Assembly (NCBI GenBank): GCA_041394245.1
Contig: JAWKIR010000002.1
Coordinates: forward strand, 744,001-808,000
Source of the DNA: Acidimicrobiales bacterium
GTDB taxonomy: Bacteria > Actinomycetota > Acidimicrobiia > Acidimicrobiales > Aldehydirespiratoraceae
Reading direction: 5' to 3'
DNA: 64,000 nt
In this document: positions 42,274 to 53,000 of the stretch, piece after piece
Layout: every line of letters begins with the position of its first letter
Position numbering within the stretch: position 1 is the stretch's first letter
Notes under the pieces: generated by a model
Databases searched by the model: none
What the model was told of the DNA's origin: nothing
Seen by the model: only the letters and a program-made list of their open reading frames with translations
Program-made: the position numbers and the translations under genes

Positions 42274-43784
42274 GCTACCAGCCCGCAAGGGTCCGGCGCG
42301 GGCCTCGCCAGGGGAGCAGCGGGTTCGGTCGGCCGCAGTCGTATTCCCGACTGGCGGTCACCGACGGCCTGCTCCTGCTCGGGATCGGCGCGATGCTGTC
42401 CGGCCTCGGCGGCGCATTCGACGATCGCGGCGATGCAGTCGCGCTGGTCATCACCGGGCTCCTGGCGACCGGCATCGGCGTACTCGGTCACCGCTCACTC
42501 GAACGCCGGCATCGACCGGCGCCGGGTCGCGTGCTCGGCGGACTCGCGCTCACGTGGCTCGTGCTCGTCGTCATCGGAACCGGCATCTACCTCGTCACCG
42601 GAGGGATCGGGCGAGTCGACGACGCCCTCGTGGAGTCGGCGGCCGGTTTCAGCAGCACCAACCTCACGACCGTGAACCACGACGAACTCTCGGTCGCGGT
42701 ACAGCTCTGGCGTGCGGCGACACAGTGGATCGGCGGCCTCCTCGGGATCCTCGCCGGCGTCGTCGCGCTGCCACTCGCGCTCCGCGGAACGATCCGGACG
42801 AGCGACGACCCCCGCGACACCGGCGTGCGCATCGCACCCACGGCGACCATCGGGCGCCGACGCATCCTGACCATCTACGCGACATTGACCGCCGTTCTCG
42901 CGGTCGCATACGCGATCGTCGGCCTCAGCCCGCGCATCAGCGTGATCCATGCGCTGACCACCATCTCCACTGGCGGCTTCTCGTCGGAACCCGATTCGTT
43001 CGCCGGCCTCGGGACCGGGGCCCGTCTGGTCGCGGTCATCGGAATGACGATCGCCGGCACGAGCTATGTCGTGATGTGGTGGGCCATTCGCGGCCGGATC
43101 GAGCCGGTGTGGCGCAGCACCGAACTGCGGGCATACCTCGGAATCCTGGCAGGCGGCTCGCTCGTCGTGTTCCTCTTCGCCGACGGGATCGCGGCGACCG
43201 ACGCGATCTTCACGACGGTCTCCGCCGTGACGACCACCGGCTTCGCCGTGAACGACTGGACCGTCCTCGACGGGTCCGTTCTCATGGTCCTGCTCATGCT
43301 CGTCGCCACCGGAGCGATGTCGGGCGGGGCGGGAGGGGGACTCCATGTCGCACGCGCCTGGATGCTCCTCGGTTTCAGCTCGAGAGAACTGCGTCGCCAG
43401 CTCGATCCCCAGTCGGTGGTGGTGGTCAAGCAGAGCGGCACGCCCATCGACGAAGGCACTCTCGAAGGAATGACGGGCTACCAGATCGCCCATCTCGGGT
43501 TGTGCGCGTTGGCGGCCGTCGTCCTCGCGGCGGCCGGGTTGGGCGTCATCGACGCGCTGTACACGGGCATCTCGGTGCTCTCGACCTTCGGGCCGGGCGT
43601 CGGCCCCGGTGCCTTCGGCGACCTCGGCGACTTCTCTGCGCCGGCCCGTGTCCTGCTGGTCCCGTTCATGCTGGCCGGAAGACTCAGCGTGCTCCCGCTG
43701 CTCCTGGGTCTCGCGTGGCTCGTTCGCGTCCGACGCTCCGTCCAGCGCCGATCGCGTCGACTGGCCCGGGCGGTGCGGCGATGA
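42270..43784 (+). CDS. TrkH-type potassium uptake membrane protein (first copy, unusual filter)
   Basis: 504 aa, GTG start overlapping the trkA stop. Four MPM repeats are visible with pore loops AAGFSSTNLTT, ISTGGFSS, VTTTGFAV and LSTFGPGVG. Loops 2-4 keep the filter Gly, but the first loop has Asn (N131) where TrkH proteins have Gly (normally 'GFTTTG'). This may change ion selectivity or make the subunit silent. It carries a C-terminal basic tail. A second, canonical TrkH follows immediately with a 4-bp overlap, suggesting a heteromeric or backup channel under one TrkA. Confidence 0.9.
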   Translation: MSYQPARVRRGPRQGSSGFGRPQSYSRLAVTDGLLLLGIGAMLSGLGGAFDDRGDAVALVITGLLATGIGVLGHRSLERRHRPAPGRVLGGLALTWLVLVVIGTGIYLVTGGIGRVDDALVESAAGFSSTNLTTVNHDELSVAVQLWRAATQWIGGLLGILAGVVALPLALRGTIRTSDDPRDTGVRIAPTATIGRRRILTIYATLTAVLAVAYAIVGLSPRISVIHALTTISTGGFSSEPDSFAGLGTGARLVAVIGMTIAGTSYVVMWWAIRGRIEPVWRSTELRAYLGILAGGSLVVFLFADGIAATDAIFTTVSAVTTTGFAVNDWTVLDGSVLMVLLMLVATGAMSGGAGGGLHVARAWMLLGFSSRELRRQLDPQSVVVVKQSGTPIDEGTLEGMTGYQIAHLGLCALAAVVLAAAGLGVIDALYTGISVLSTFGPGVGPGAFGDLGDFSAPARVLLVPFMLAGRLSVLPLLLGLAWLVRVRRSVQRRSRRLARAVRR

Positions 43785-45349
43785 CCACACCGCTCACCAG
43801 CGCCACGACGGTCGGCGCAAAGCTGTCGCAACCCGATCGCGGGCACCCGAGCACGCCGCTGCATCTGATCGGCATCTCGGTCGGCGTCTTCTCGGTCGGG
43901 CTCGGTCTGTGCACCCTGCTCGAGGCGCTGTCGACCAATCGCGACACCACACCGATGCTCGTGTCCACCCTCGTGTGCGCCACGATCGGTTTCACGCTCT
44001 GGCGCTTCACGACGACGGGGGGCGTGCGCAGCCGTGACGTCTTCGCGGCGGTCGGCTGGACCTGGCTCGCGATGACCGTGATCGGAGCGGTTCCCTACGT
44101 GCTGGCCGGCTCGTTCGCACTGCCGGGCGTCGATCTCGTCGAACAGATCGTCGACTCCCTGTTCGAGTCGGCGTCAGGCTTCTCGTGCACCGGGTCGACC
44201 GCGCTCATCGACTTCGAGACTCCCGGACGCGGCCTCATGATGTATCGCCAGTTCACCCAGTGGTACGGCGGCATGGGGATGGTGGTTCTCGCCGTCGCCG
44301 TGCTCCCGTTCCTCGGTGTCGGCGGACTCGACCTCATGACGGCCGAAGCACCCGGCCCGTCGTCGGATCGTCTCGCACCCCGGGTGTCGGAGACGGCACG
44401 CCGACTGTGGACCATCTACCTCATGTTCACCGTCGTGATGATCGTCGCGCTCTGGCTCACTCCCGGCCCGACGCTCTACGACAGTGTTGCCCACGCCCTC
44501 TCCGCCACGTCCACCGGCGGATTCTCCCCCTACTCCCAGTCGATCGGCTACTACGACAGTGTCGCGGTCGAGATCGTGATCATGGCCGGTCTCCTCTTCG
44601 GCGGGACCAACTTCGCGCTCCACTGGCGGGTCGCCCGGGGCGACCGGCGCGCCTACGTCCGTGACCCCGAGTTCCGGGGCTACGCCGTGATGGTGACCGT
44701 CGTCGTCGGCCTGGTGGCACTGGCGCTTTGGCTCGATGACGGACTCGCCTTCGCCACGTCGCTGCGATTCGGCGCCTTCAACGTCATCTCGCTGGCCACC
44801 AGCACGGGTTACGGCAACGCGACCGGTCCCGGCGCGCACGGCGACTTCGTCATGTGGGCTCCGGCGGCGCAGATCCTGCTGCTGTTCATGTTCTCCGTCG
44901 GCGCGTGTACCGGGTCGACGTCGGGCGGTATCAAGGTGATGCGCGTCCAGGTGCTCTTCGCCCATGCCCTGCGGTCGATTCGCCGCACCCAGCAGCCCCG
45001 GGGCGTCCTCGTCGTCAAGCACGGCACAACCCCCGTCGACGAGGACATCGTCTCCCGTATGGCCGGATTCTTCGTCCTCTACGTCCTGCTCGTCGTGCTC
45101 GGGATCGTCGTCGTCACGTCCCTCGGCGGCGACTTCGAGACGTCGGTCGGCAGCGTCGTCGGTTCGCTGGGCGGCATGGGTCCGGGATTGGGCGAGGCGG
45201 GACCCACTGCGTCCTTCTCCGATGCATTCTCGCAGCCCGCCCGGCTGGTACTCGCGCTCCTGATGCTGATCGGGCGGCTCGAGATCTTCCCGATGCTCCT
45301 GATGTTCGCGGCGTCGTATCGGGCGCTGAACGACCGCCTCAGGCGCTGA
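43781..45349 (+). CDS. trkH: TrkH-type potassium uptake membrane protein (second copy)
   Basis: 522 aa. ATG at 43781 overlaps the first trkH stop (ATGA); the long open frame upstream of it lies inside that gene and is rejected. Pore loops read SASGFSCTGSTAL, ATSTGGFSPYS, LATSTGYGNATG and LGGMGPGLGEAG, with the filter Gly in all four, so this copy should conduct K+. Between repeats is a long MFSVGACTGSTSGGIKVMRVQVL stretch, typical for the inner helix 3 of TrkH. Its end overlaps the convergent M18 peptidase by 11 bp. Confidence 0.93.
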   Translation: MTTPLTSATTVGAKLSQPDRGHPSTPLHLIGISVGVFSVGLGLCTLLEALSTNRDTTPMLVSTLVCATIGFTLWRFTTTGGVRSRDVFAAVGWTWLAMTVIGAVPYVLAGSFALPGVDLVEQIVDSLFESASGFSCTGSTALIDFETPGRGLMMYRQFTQWYGGMGMVVLAVAVLPFLGVGGLDLMTAEAPGPSSDRLAPRVSETARRLWTIYLMFTVVMIVALWLTPGPTLYDSVAHALSATSTGGFSPYSQSIGYYDSVAVEIVIMAGLLFGGTNFALHWRVARGDRRAYVRDPEFRGYAVMVTVVVGLVALALWLDDGLAFATSLRFGAFNVISLATSTGYGNATGPGAHGDFVMWAPAAQILLLFMFSVGACTGSTSGGIKVMRVQVLFAHALRSIRRTQQPRGVLVVKHGTTPVDEDIVSRMAGFFVLYVLLVVLGIVVVTSLGGDFETSVGSVVGSLGGMGPGLGEAGPTASFSDAFSQPARLVLALLMLIGRLEIFPMLLMFAASYRALNDRLRR

Positions 45350-46622
45350 GCAGCTCCGTCAGGGCCGCCCGGAACCACCCCGGATCGTGGCTCCCGGCCA
45401 TTTCGCGGGCCGAGTGCATGGCCAGCTGGGCACAGCCGGCGTCGACGACCGCGATACCCAGCTGACCTGCGGAAACGGGGCCGATGGTCGATCCGCAGGC
45501 CAGATCGGTGCGAGTGACGAAGCGCTGCATCGGCACCTCGGCCCGCTCGCACGCGAGCGTGAAGGCGGCTGCCGTCTCGGCATCGGTCGCGTAGCGTTGG
45601 TTCGCGTTGACCTTGAGTACCGGGCCGCCGTTGACCTCGACCATGTGGCCGGGCTCGTGCCGGTCGGCGTAGTTCGGGTGGGTTGCGTGGGCGCCATCGG
45701 CCGACACCAGAAGGCTCGAGGTCCTGCTCCTGGCCCGATCCTCGAGATCGCCGCCCAGCACCGCCCCGATCCGGTCGATGAGGTCACCGAGCAGGGGAGA
45801 CCCGGCCCCGGTGCTGCTCACGCTGCCGACCTCCTCGTGGTCGAACAGGCACAACATGGGAATCGAGGGTCCGGGATCGTCGGCCACCGAGAGCAGCGCA
45901 TCGAGCCCCACGAAGCACGAGAGAAGGTTGTCGATCCGACCGGAGGCGAGGAACTGCTCGTCGAGCCCGGTGAGCGCCGCTGGGGTCAGATCGTGGGCCA
46001 TCACCTGCCAGGAGAGGACCTCGTCGGGAGCCACGTCGAGTTGTTCGGCCAGGTACACCGGGAACGCCGGGGCCTCGGGACCGGCAGCCCAGATGGGCAC
46101 CATGTGGCGCTGCCGGTCGAGGAGCAGCCCCTTGTCGTTGATCTCGCGGTCGAGATGGACGGCGAGTTGCGGCACCCGCAGCAGGGGGCGATCGTCGCGA
46201 AACAGCATCGACCTCGCCTCGTCGCCGTCGCGGACGACGACGCACCCCGCCATTCCGAGGTCGCGATCCAGCCAGGAGTTGAGCAGTGCGCCGCCGTAGA
46301 TCTCGACGCCCAACTGACGCCAGCGGCGATCCCCGGCCTCGGGCTGCGGCTTGATGCGCAGGTTGGGGCTGTCGGTGTGGGCACCGATCACCCGCACGGG
46401 GCTCGATGCCCGGTGGGCATCGTCGACGACCCACGCGACCAGGGAACCCCCGCGGCGGGTGAAGCATCGCCCCCGGACCGGAATCGGTGTCCCCGGCGTG
46501 AATTCGGCGAAGCCGGCGTCGGTCAGCTCGCGCGCCACGGTGGCGACCGCGTGGAACGGGGTGGGGGACTCGTCGAGCAGGCCGAGGAGCCGCCGAGAAA
46601 TCGAGAGGTCGGGAGCACGCAT
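45339..46622 (-). CDS. M18 family aminopeptidase
   Basis: 427 aa, ATG at 46622. Dinuclear zinc ligands and active site: IGAHTDSPNLRIKP (His, Asp), CLFDHEEVGS (Asp-His-Glu-Glu), DGAHATHPNYADRHEPGHMVEVNGGPVLK (Asp and others) and a final His in AQLAMHSAREMAGSHDP. These are the hallmark blocks of ApeB/DAP-type aspartyl aminopeptidases, which remove N-terminal acidic residues from peptides. The usual assembly is a dodecamer in the cytosol. The gene is divergent from gltB, sharing the 151-bp control region. Confidence 0.93.
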   Translation of the reverse strand: MRAPDLSISRRLLGLLDESPTPFHAVATVARELTDAGFAEFTPGTPIPVRGRCFTRRGGSLVAWVVDDAHRASSPVRVIGAHTDSPNLRIKPQPEAGDRRWRQLGVEIYGGALLNSWLDRDLGMAGCVVVRDGDEARSMLFRDDRPLLRVPQLAVHLDREINDKGLLLDRQRHMVPIWAAGPEAPAFPVYLAEQLDVAPDEVLSWQVMAHDLTPAALTGLDEQFLASGRIDNLLSCFVGLDALLSVADDPGPSIPMLCLFDHEEVGSVSSTGAGSPLLGDLIDRIGAVLGGDLEDRARSRTSSLLVSADGAHATHPNYADRHEPGHMVEVNGGPVLKVNANQRYATDAETAAAFTLACERAEVPMQRFVTRTDLACGSTIGPVSAGQLGIAVVDAGCAQLAMHSAREMAGSHDPGWFRAALTELLSA

Positions 46623-46652
46623 CGGCCTATGATGACCCACCGGCGGCCCGAG

Positions 46653-46683
46653 TTGGTCGTCCCCAGCGGGGAATCGGTACGAT
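46653..46683 (+). promoter_or_regulatory. Possible gltB promoter with an inverted repeat in the spacer
   Basis: TTGGTC (46653-46658) and TACGAT (46678-46683) resemble -35 and -10 elements, but the spacer is 19 bp, longer than ideal. The spacer holds TCCCC-AGC-GGGGA (46660-46672 region), an inverted repeat that a regulator could use to block the promoter. Assignment is tentative. Confidence 0.3.
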
Positions 46684-46703
46684 TTCCCGTCCTGGCAGCC
46701 GGG

Positions 46704-46755
46704 CCAACGTCGTCCCTGCTCCATAGTGCACCGGGCAGTCATGCCCGGACGTTGG
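46704..46755 (+). ncRNA. Candidate structured 5' leader of gltB
   Basis: CCAACGTC (46704-46711) pairs perfectly with GACGTTGG (46748-46755), enclosing a second hairpin CCGGGC-AGTCAT-GCCCGG (46731-46748) that shares one G with the outer stem. The paired region ends 18 bases before the gltB start and just before the GAGGAG ribosome site, so it could affect translation. I do not recognise a known riboswitch class. It may be chance pairing in GC-rich DNA. Confidence 0.3.
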
Positions 46756-46773
46756 AGAACCCGAGGAGACCCC

Positions 46774-49700
46774 ATGGCTGGCGATCTGCCACCCCGTCAA
46801 GGCCTGTACGACCCCCGCCACGAGCACGACGCGTGCGGTGTGAGCTTCGTCTGTGACATGCACGGCCGGGCCACCCACGACATCGTCATGACCGGCATCG
46901 GTGCACTGTGCAACATGGAGCACCGTGGCGCCCAGGGCGCCGACATCAACACGGGCGACGGCGCCGGAATCCTCATCCAGGTGCCCGATCGGTTCTATCG
47001 CGACGTGCTGCCGTTCGAACTGCCACCGAAGGGCGAATACGCCACCGGCATCGCCTTCCTCCCGCAGGACAAGGCCGTGGCGATGATCGCGGCGGAAGCC
47101 GTCGAGCGCATCCTCGACGAGGAGGGGCTCGAGGTTCTCGGCTGGCGCGACGTCGCCACCGACGAGTCGATGCTGGGTTCGGCGTCGCTGATGACGATTC
47201 CGACGTTTCGTCAGGTCTTCGTTCGCGGCTACGACGCCGACGGTGCGCCGCTCTCGGGCATCGCCCTGGATCGGCCGGCTTTCATCGCCCGCAAGCGCAT
47301 CGAACACGAGATCTCCGTCCCCGCCGGCGCCGACGAGCTCAACGAAGCCATGGGCGGCGCCTCCGAGACCCACGACGGCGTCTACTTCCCGTCGCTCAGC
47401 AGCCGCACGATCGTCTACAAGGGCATGCTGACCACCCCTCAGCTGGCGGCGTTCTATCCCGACCTCACCGATGAGCGCGTCGAGAGCGCACTCGCACTGG
47501 TCCATTCCCGGTTCTCGACCAACACCTTCCCGTCGTGGCCGCTGGCCCATCCCTACCGGATCGTCGCCCACAACGGTGAGATCAACACGATTCAGGGCAA
47601 TCGCAACTGGATGCGGGCCCGCGAGGCGCTGCTGTCCACGCCGAACCTTCCCGGGCTCGAGCGGGCGTTCCCGATCTGCACTCCGGGAGCATCCGACACC
47701 GCGGGCCTCGACGAGGCGCTCGAGCTGTTGGTCCTCGGCGGGATTCCGCTCGAAGAGGCCGTGCTGATGATGATCCCCGAACCGTGGGAACACCACGAGG
47801 AGATGGACGCCGGCCCCAAGGCGTTCTATCGGTACAACGCGACCCGGATGGAGCCGTGGGACGGCCCCGCCTCCATCGCCTTCACCGACGGTCGCGTCAT
47901 GGGCGCGGTGCTCGACCGCAACGGACTCCGCCCATCGCGCTACTGGGTCACCGACGAGGGCCTCGTCATCATGGCGAGTGAGGTCGGCGTCGTCGAGATC
48001 CCCCAGAGCAAGGTGGTCGAGAAGGGCCGACTCCAGCCCGGTCGGATGTTCCTCATCGACACCGAAGAGGGACGGATCGTCCGCGACGACGAGATCAAGG
48101 CCCGCATCGCCGCGGCGCGGCCCTACGGCGAGTGGCTCGATCAGCACCTCGTCACGCTCCACGACCTCCCCGAGGGAACACCACGCCGCGGTGAGGAGGG
48201 GACACTGGTCCAGCGCCAGCAGACCTTCGGCTACACCCTCGAGGAGAAGAAGCTCCTCATCGCACCGATGGCAAGGGACGGCTACGAGGCGATGGGTTCG
48301 ATGGGCACCGACACCCCGATCGCCGTGCTCTCGAAGCGTTCGCGCCAACTCGGCGACTACTTCCAGCAGCTCTTCGCCCAGGTGACCAACCCGCCGCTCG
48401 ACGCGATCCGCGAGCGGATCATCACCTCGACCTTCGCCCGGATCGGTCCCGAGGGGAACCTGTTCGACCCACAACCCGACTCATGTCGCACGATCCACCT
48501 CGACAACCCGGTTATCGTCGACGAGGACCTCGCCCGCCTCGCCGCTCTCGACGGCAGCGACGGCCCGGACGGCTTCCGATCCGAGATCATCTCGACCCTC
48601 TATCCCGTGGCCGACGGCGCCGACGGCCTCGCCGCCGCGATCGAGCGGGTCCGGATGGAGGCATCGGCCGCGATCGCGGCCGGCGCCACCGTGCTCATCC
48701 TGTCCGACCGCGGAACCAACGAGACGATGGCGGCGATCCCGTCGCTGCTCGCCACCAGCGGGCTCCATCACCACCTCGTGCGTGAGCAGACCCGCACCCG
48801 GGCCGGACTCGTCGTCGAGACCGGCGACGTCCGGGAGTGTCACCAGATCTGTCTGCTGATCGGCTACGGCGCCAACGCGATCAACCCGTATCTGGCGTTC
48901 GAGACCATCGACGAGATGATCGCCAACGGCGACCACGGCCTCGACCCGTCGATGGATCGCGACACCGCCCACCGCAACTTCGTGAAGGCCGCCGGTACCG
49001 GGATCCTCAAGGTGATGTCGAAGATGGGGATCTCGACGGTGGCGTCGTATACCGGTGCACAGATCTTCGAGGCCATCGGCCTGCACTCGTCGGTCGTCGA
49101 CGAGTACTTCACGGGCACCGTGAGTCGACTCGACGGCGTCGGCCTCGACGTCCTCGCCGAAGAGGTCGCGACCCGCCACCGGCTCGCCTTCCCGAGCAAC
49201 CCCACCGAGCGGGCCCACCGCACGCTCGAGGTGGGCGGCGAGTACCAGTGGCGCCGCGAGGGTGAATACCACCTGTTCAACCCCGAAACCGTCTTCAAAC
49301 TGCAGCACGCCACGCGTGAGGGCCGCTACGACATCTTCAAGGAATACACCAGCAGGGTGAACGACCAGGCCAAGAACCTGGGCACGCTCCGTGGCCTGTT
49401 CAAGCTCCGTTCCGCCGAACGCCCGTCCGTTCCGCTCGAGGACGTCGAGTCCGTCGAGTCGATCGTGCGCCGCTTCTCGACCGGAGCGATGAGCTACGGG
49501 TCGATCTCTGCGGAGGCGCACGAGACCCTCGCCATCGCGATGAACCGAATCGGGGCGAAGTCCAACACCGGCGAGGGCGGAGAGGATGCCCGACGGTTCT
49601 CGCCGGACGAGAACGGCGACCTTCGCCGTAGCGCCATCAAGCAGGCGGCGAGCGGACGCTTCGGAGTGACGAGCGAGTACCTCGTCAACGCCGACGACAT

Positions 49701-51390
49701 CCAGATCAAGATGGCGCAGGGCGCCAAGCCCGGCGAAGGCGGCCAGTTGCCCGGCCACAAGGTGTATCCGTGGATCGCCGAGACCCGGCACTCCACACCC
49801 GGCGTCGGGCTCATCTCGCCTCCGCCCCACCACGACATCTATTCGATCGAGGATCTCGCCCAGCTGATCCACGATCTGAAGAACGCGAATCCGAAGGCCC
49901 GGATCCACGTCAAGCTCGTCGCCGAGGTCGGCGTCGGCACCGTCGCCGCGGGCGTCTCCAAGGCCCACGCCGATGTCGTCCTGATCTCCGGGCACGACGG
50001 CGGGACCGGTGCCTCCCCGCAGACCTCGATCAAGCACGCGGGCGGACCCTGGGAACTCGGCCTCGCCGAGACCCAGCAGACGCTGTTGCTCAACGACCTC
50101 CGCGACCGGATCGTGGTCCAATGCGACGGCCAGCTCAAGACCGGCCGTGATGTGATGATCGCGGCGCTGCTCGGTGCCGAGGAGTTCGGATTCGCCACGG
50201 CGCCGCTCGTCGTCATGGGCTGTGTGATGATGCGGGTCTGCCACCTCGACACCTGCCCGGTGGGCGTCGCGACCCAGAACCCCGAGCTGCGAGCGAAGTT
50301 CTCCGGAACTCCGGAGTTCGTGGTCAACTTCTTCGAGTTCATCGCCGAGGAAGTCCGCGAGCTGATGGCCGAGCTCGGCTTCCGCAACCTCGACGAGGCC
50401 ATCGGTCAGGTCGAGGCGCTCGACGTGACCGATGCCGTCGAGCACTGGAAGGCCGACGGACTCGATCTGTCGCCGATCCTGTTCCTTCCCGAGATCGCCC
50501 GGGAGTCGCGTCGACACCAGTGGAAAGACCAGGACCACGGTCTCGAACGGGCCCTCGATCAGACGCTCATCCAGCTCGCCGAGGGTGCGCTCACCGACGG
50601 TCGTCCGGTGACGATCGACATCCCGATCCGCAATGTGAACCGCACCGTCGGCACCCTCCTCGGCTTCGAGGTCACCACGAGGCACGGTGGTGCCGGCCTG
50701 CCGAACGACACGATCGTCGTGAACTTCACCGGCTCGGCCGGCAACAGCTTCGGTGCGTTCCTGCCACGCGGGATCACGCTGCGACTGAGCGGCGACGCCA
50801 ACGACTATGTGGGCAAGGGTCTGTCCGGCGGCCGCATCGTCGTGCGTCCGTCCGACGACGCGCGGTTCCTCGCCGAGGAGAACGTCATCGCGGGCAACGT
50901 GATCCTCTACGGCGCCACCGGGGGAGAGGCCTTCCTGCGCGGGGTCGTCGGCGAACGCTTCTGTGTCCGCAACTCCGGCGCGATCGCCGTCGTCGAGGCG
51001 GTCGGCGACCACGGATGCGAGTACATGACCGGCGGTCGAGCCGTCATTCTCGGCCCGACCGGACGCAACTTCGCCGCCGGCATGAGCGGCGGCATCGCCT
51101 ACGTCCACGATCCCGATGGGGTCTTCCCCGCACGGGTCAACCACGAGATGGTCGATCTCGAAACCCTCGACGACGAGGACCTCGCGTGGCTGCGCGACCG
51201 GGTGGAGAAGCACCGTCACGAGACCGGCAGCGAGGTGGCGGCCCGGATCCTGGCCGACTGGGGCACCACGGCCGGCGAGTTCGTGAAGGTGATGCCCACC
51301 GACTACCGCCGGGTGCTCGAGGCCGCCGCTGCAGCCCGTGAGGCCGGAGAAGACGAAACCGAGGCGATCATGGCCGCCTCGCGAGGCTGA
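46774..51390 (+). CDS. gltB: Glutamate synthase (NADPH/ferredoxin type) large subunit
   Basis: 1538 aa. The short leader (residues 1-20) is followed by Cys21 in DACGVSF, which becomes the N-terminal nucleophile after propeptide cleavage. The glutaminase domain has HNGEINTIQGNRNWM, the central part has AFETIDEM-type segments, the FMN domain has SGHDGGTGASPQTSIKHAG, and the 3Fe-4S site is GCVMMRVCHLDTCPVGVATQ. The C-terminal GXGXG beta-helix domain is present (GGRIVVRPSDD, GAIAVVEAVGDHGCEYMTGGRAV). It makes two glutamates from glutamine and 2-oxoglutarate. ATG 46774 has GAGGAG upstream. It forms an operon with gltD 10 bp downstream. Confidence 0.97.
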   Translation: MAGDLPPRQGLYDPRHEHDACGVSFVCDMHGRATHDIVMTGIGALCNMEHRGAQGADINTGDGAGILIQVPDRFYRDVLPFELPPKGEYATGIAFLPQDKAVAMIAAEAVERILDEEGLEVLGWRDVATDESMLGSASLMTIPTFRQVFVRGYDADGAPLSGIALDRPAFIARKRIEHEISVPAGADELNEAMGGASETHDGVYFPSLSSRTIVYKGMLTTPQLAAFYPDLTDERVESALALVHSRFSTNTFPSWPLAHPYRIVAHNGEINTIQGNRNWMRAREALLSTPNLPGLERAFPICTPGASDTAGLDEALELLVLGGIPLEEAVLMMIPEPWEHHEEMDAGPKAFYRYNATRMEPWDGPASIAFTDGRVMGAVLDRNGLRPSRYWVTDEGLVIMASEVGVVEIPQSKVVEKGRLQPGRMFLIDTEEGRIVRDDEIKARIAAARPYGEWLDQHLVTLHDLPEGTPRRGEEGTLVQRQQTFGYTLEEKKLLIAPMARDGYEAMGSMGTDTPIAVLSKRSRQLGDYFQQLFAQVTNPPLDAIRERIITSTFARIGPEGNLFDPQPDSCRTIHLDNPVIVDEDLARLAALDGSDGPDGFRSEIISTLYPVADGADGLAAAIERVRMEASAAIAAGATVLILSDRGTNETMAAIPSLLATSGLHHHLVREQTRTRAGLVVETGDVRECHQICLLIGYGANAINPYLAFETIDEMIANGDHGLDPSMDRDTAHRNFVKAAGTGILKVMSKMGISTVASYTGAQIFEAIGLHSSVVDEYFTGTVSRLDGVGLDVLAEEVATRHRLAFPSNPTERAHRTLEVGGEYQWRREGEYHLFNPETVFKLQHATREGRYDIFKEYTSRVNDQAKNLGTLRGLFKLRSAERPSVPLEDVESVESIVRRFSTGAMSYGSISAEAHETLAIAMNRIGAKSNTGEGGEDARRFSPDENGDLRRSAIKQAASGRFGVTSEYLVNADDIQIKMAQGAKPGEGGQLPGHKVYPWIAETRHSTPGVGLISPPPHHDIYSIEDLAQLIHDLKNANPKARIHVKLVAEVGVGTVAAGVSKAHADVVLISGHDGGTGASPQTSIKHAGGPWELGLAETQQTLLLNDLRDRIVVQCDGQLKTGRDVMIAALLGAEEFGFATAPLVVMGCVMMRVCHLDTCPVGVATQNPELRAKFSGTPEFVVNFFEFIAEEVRELMAELGFRNLDEAIGQVEALDVTDAVEHWKADGLDLSPILFLPEIARESRRHQWKDQDHGLERALDQTLIQLAEGALTDGRPVTIDIPIRNVNRTVGTLLGFEVTTRHGGAGLPNDTIVVNFTGSAGNSFGAFLPRGITLRLSGDANDYVGKGLSGGRIVVRPSDDARFLAEENVIAGNVILYGATGGEAFLRGVVGERFCVRNSGAIAVVEAVGDHGCEYMTGGRAVILGPTGRNFAAGMSGGIAYVHDPDGVFPARVNHEMVDLETLDDEDLAWLRDRVEKHRHETGSEVAARILADWGTTAGEFVKVMPTDYRRVLEAAAAAREAGEDETEAIMAASRG

Positions 51391-51400
51391 GGAGCAGACG

Positions 51401-52864
<1,464 letters not shown>

Positions 52865-52870
52865 CCGTCG

Positions 52871-52886
52871 CGGCCCGAGTGGGCCG
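52871..52886. terminator. Hairpin after gltD
   Basis: CGGCCC-GAGT-GGGCCG is a perfect 6-bp GC stem with a 4-nt loop, starting 7 bp after the gltD stop. No T-run follows, but such hairpins serve as terminators in high-GC actinobacteria. The rest of the 136-bp gap up to the conservon shows only weak hairpins. Confidence 0.5.
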
Positions 52887-53000
52887 AACGGACCAACTTC
52901 ACCGGGCCGGAATCCTCGGAGACCTCAACTCTGCGCCCGGACGGCCGACCTGAGCCGGGAGGCACCACCACGGGTGCTCTGACGCTCAGAGGCCGTCCGC

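Noticed and set aside
42149..43780. In-frame extension upstream of the second trkH
   Set aside because: The extension is Arg-rich shadow sequence inside trkA and the first trkH; the ATG at 43781 begins a normal TrkH N-terminus and overlaps the previous stop by 4 bp.
46704..46755. gltB leader as a known glutamine riboswitch
   Set aside because: I could not match the conserved core of the glnA or downstream-peptide motif RNAs; only simple nested hairpins are seen.
48481..51219. 912-aa open frame antisense to gltB
   Set aside because: High-GC DNA often leaves the antisense strand open. The plus-strand frame is a full GltB, and the antisense product has no recognisable motifs.
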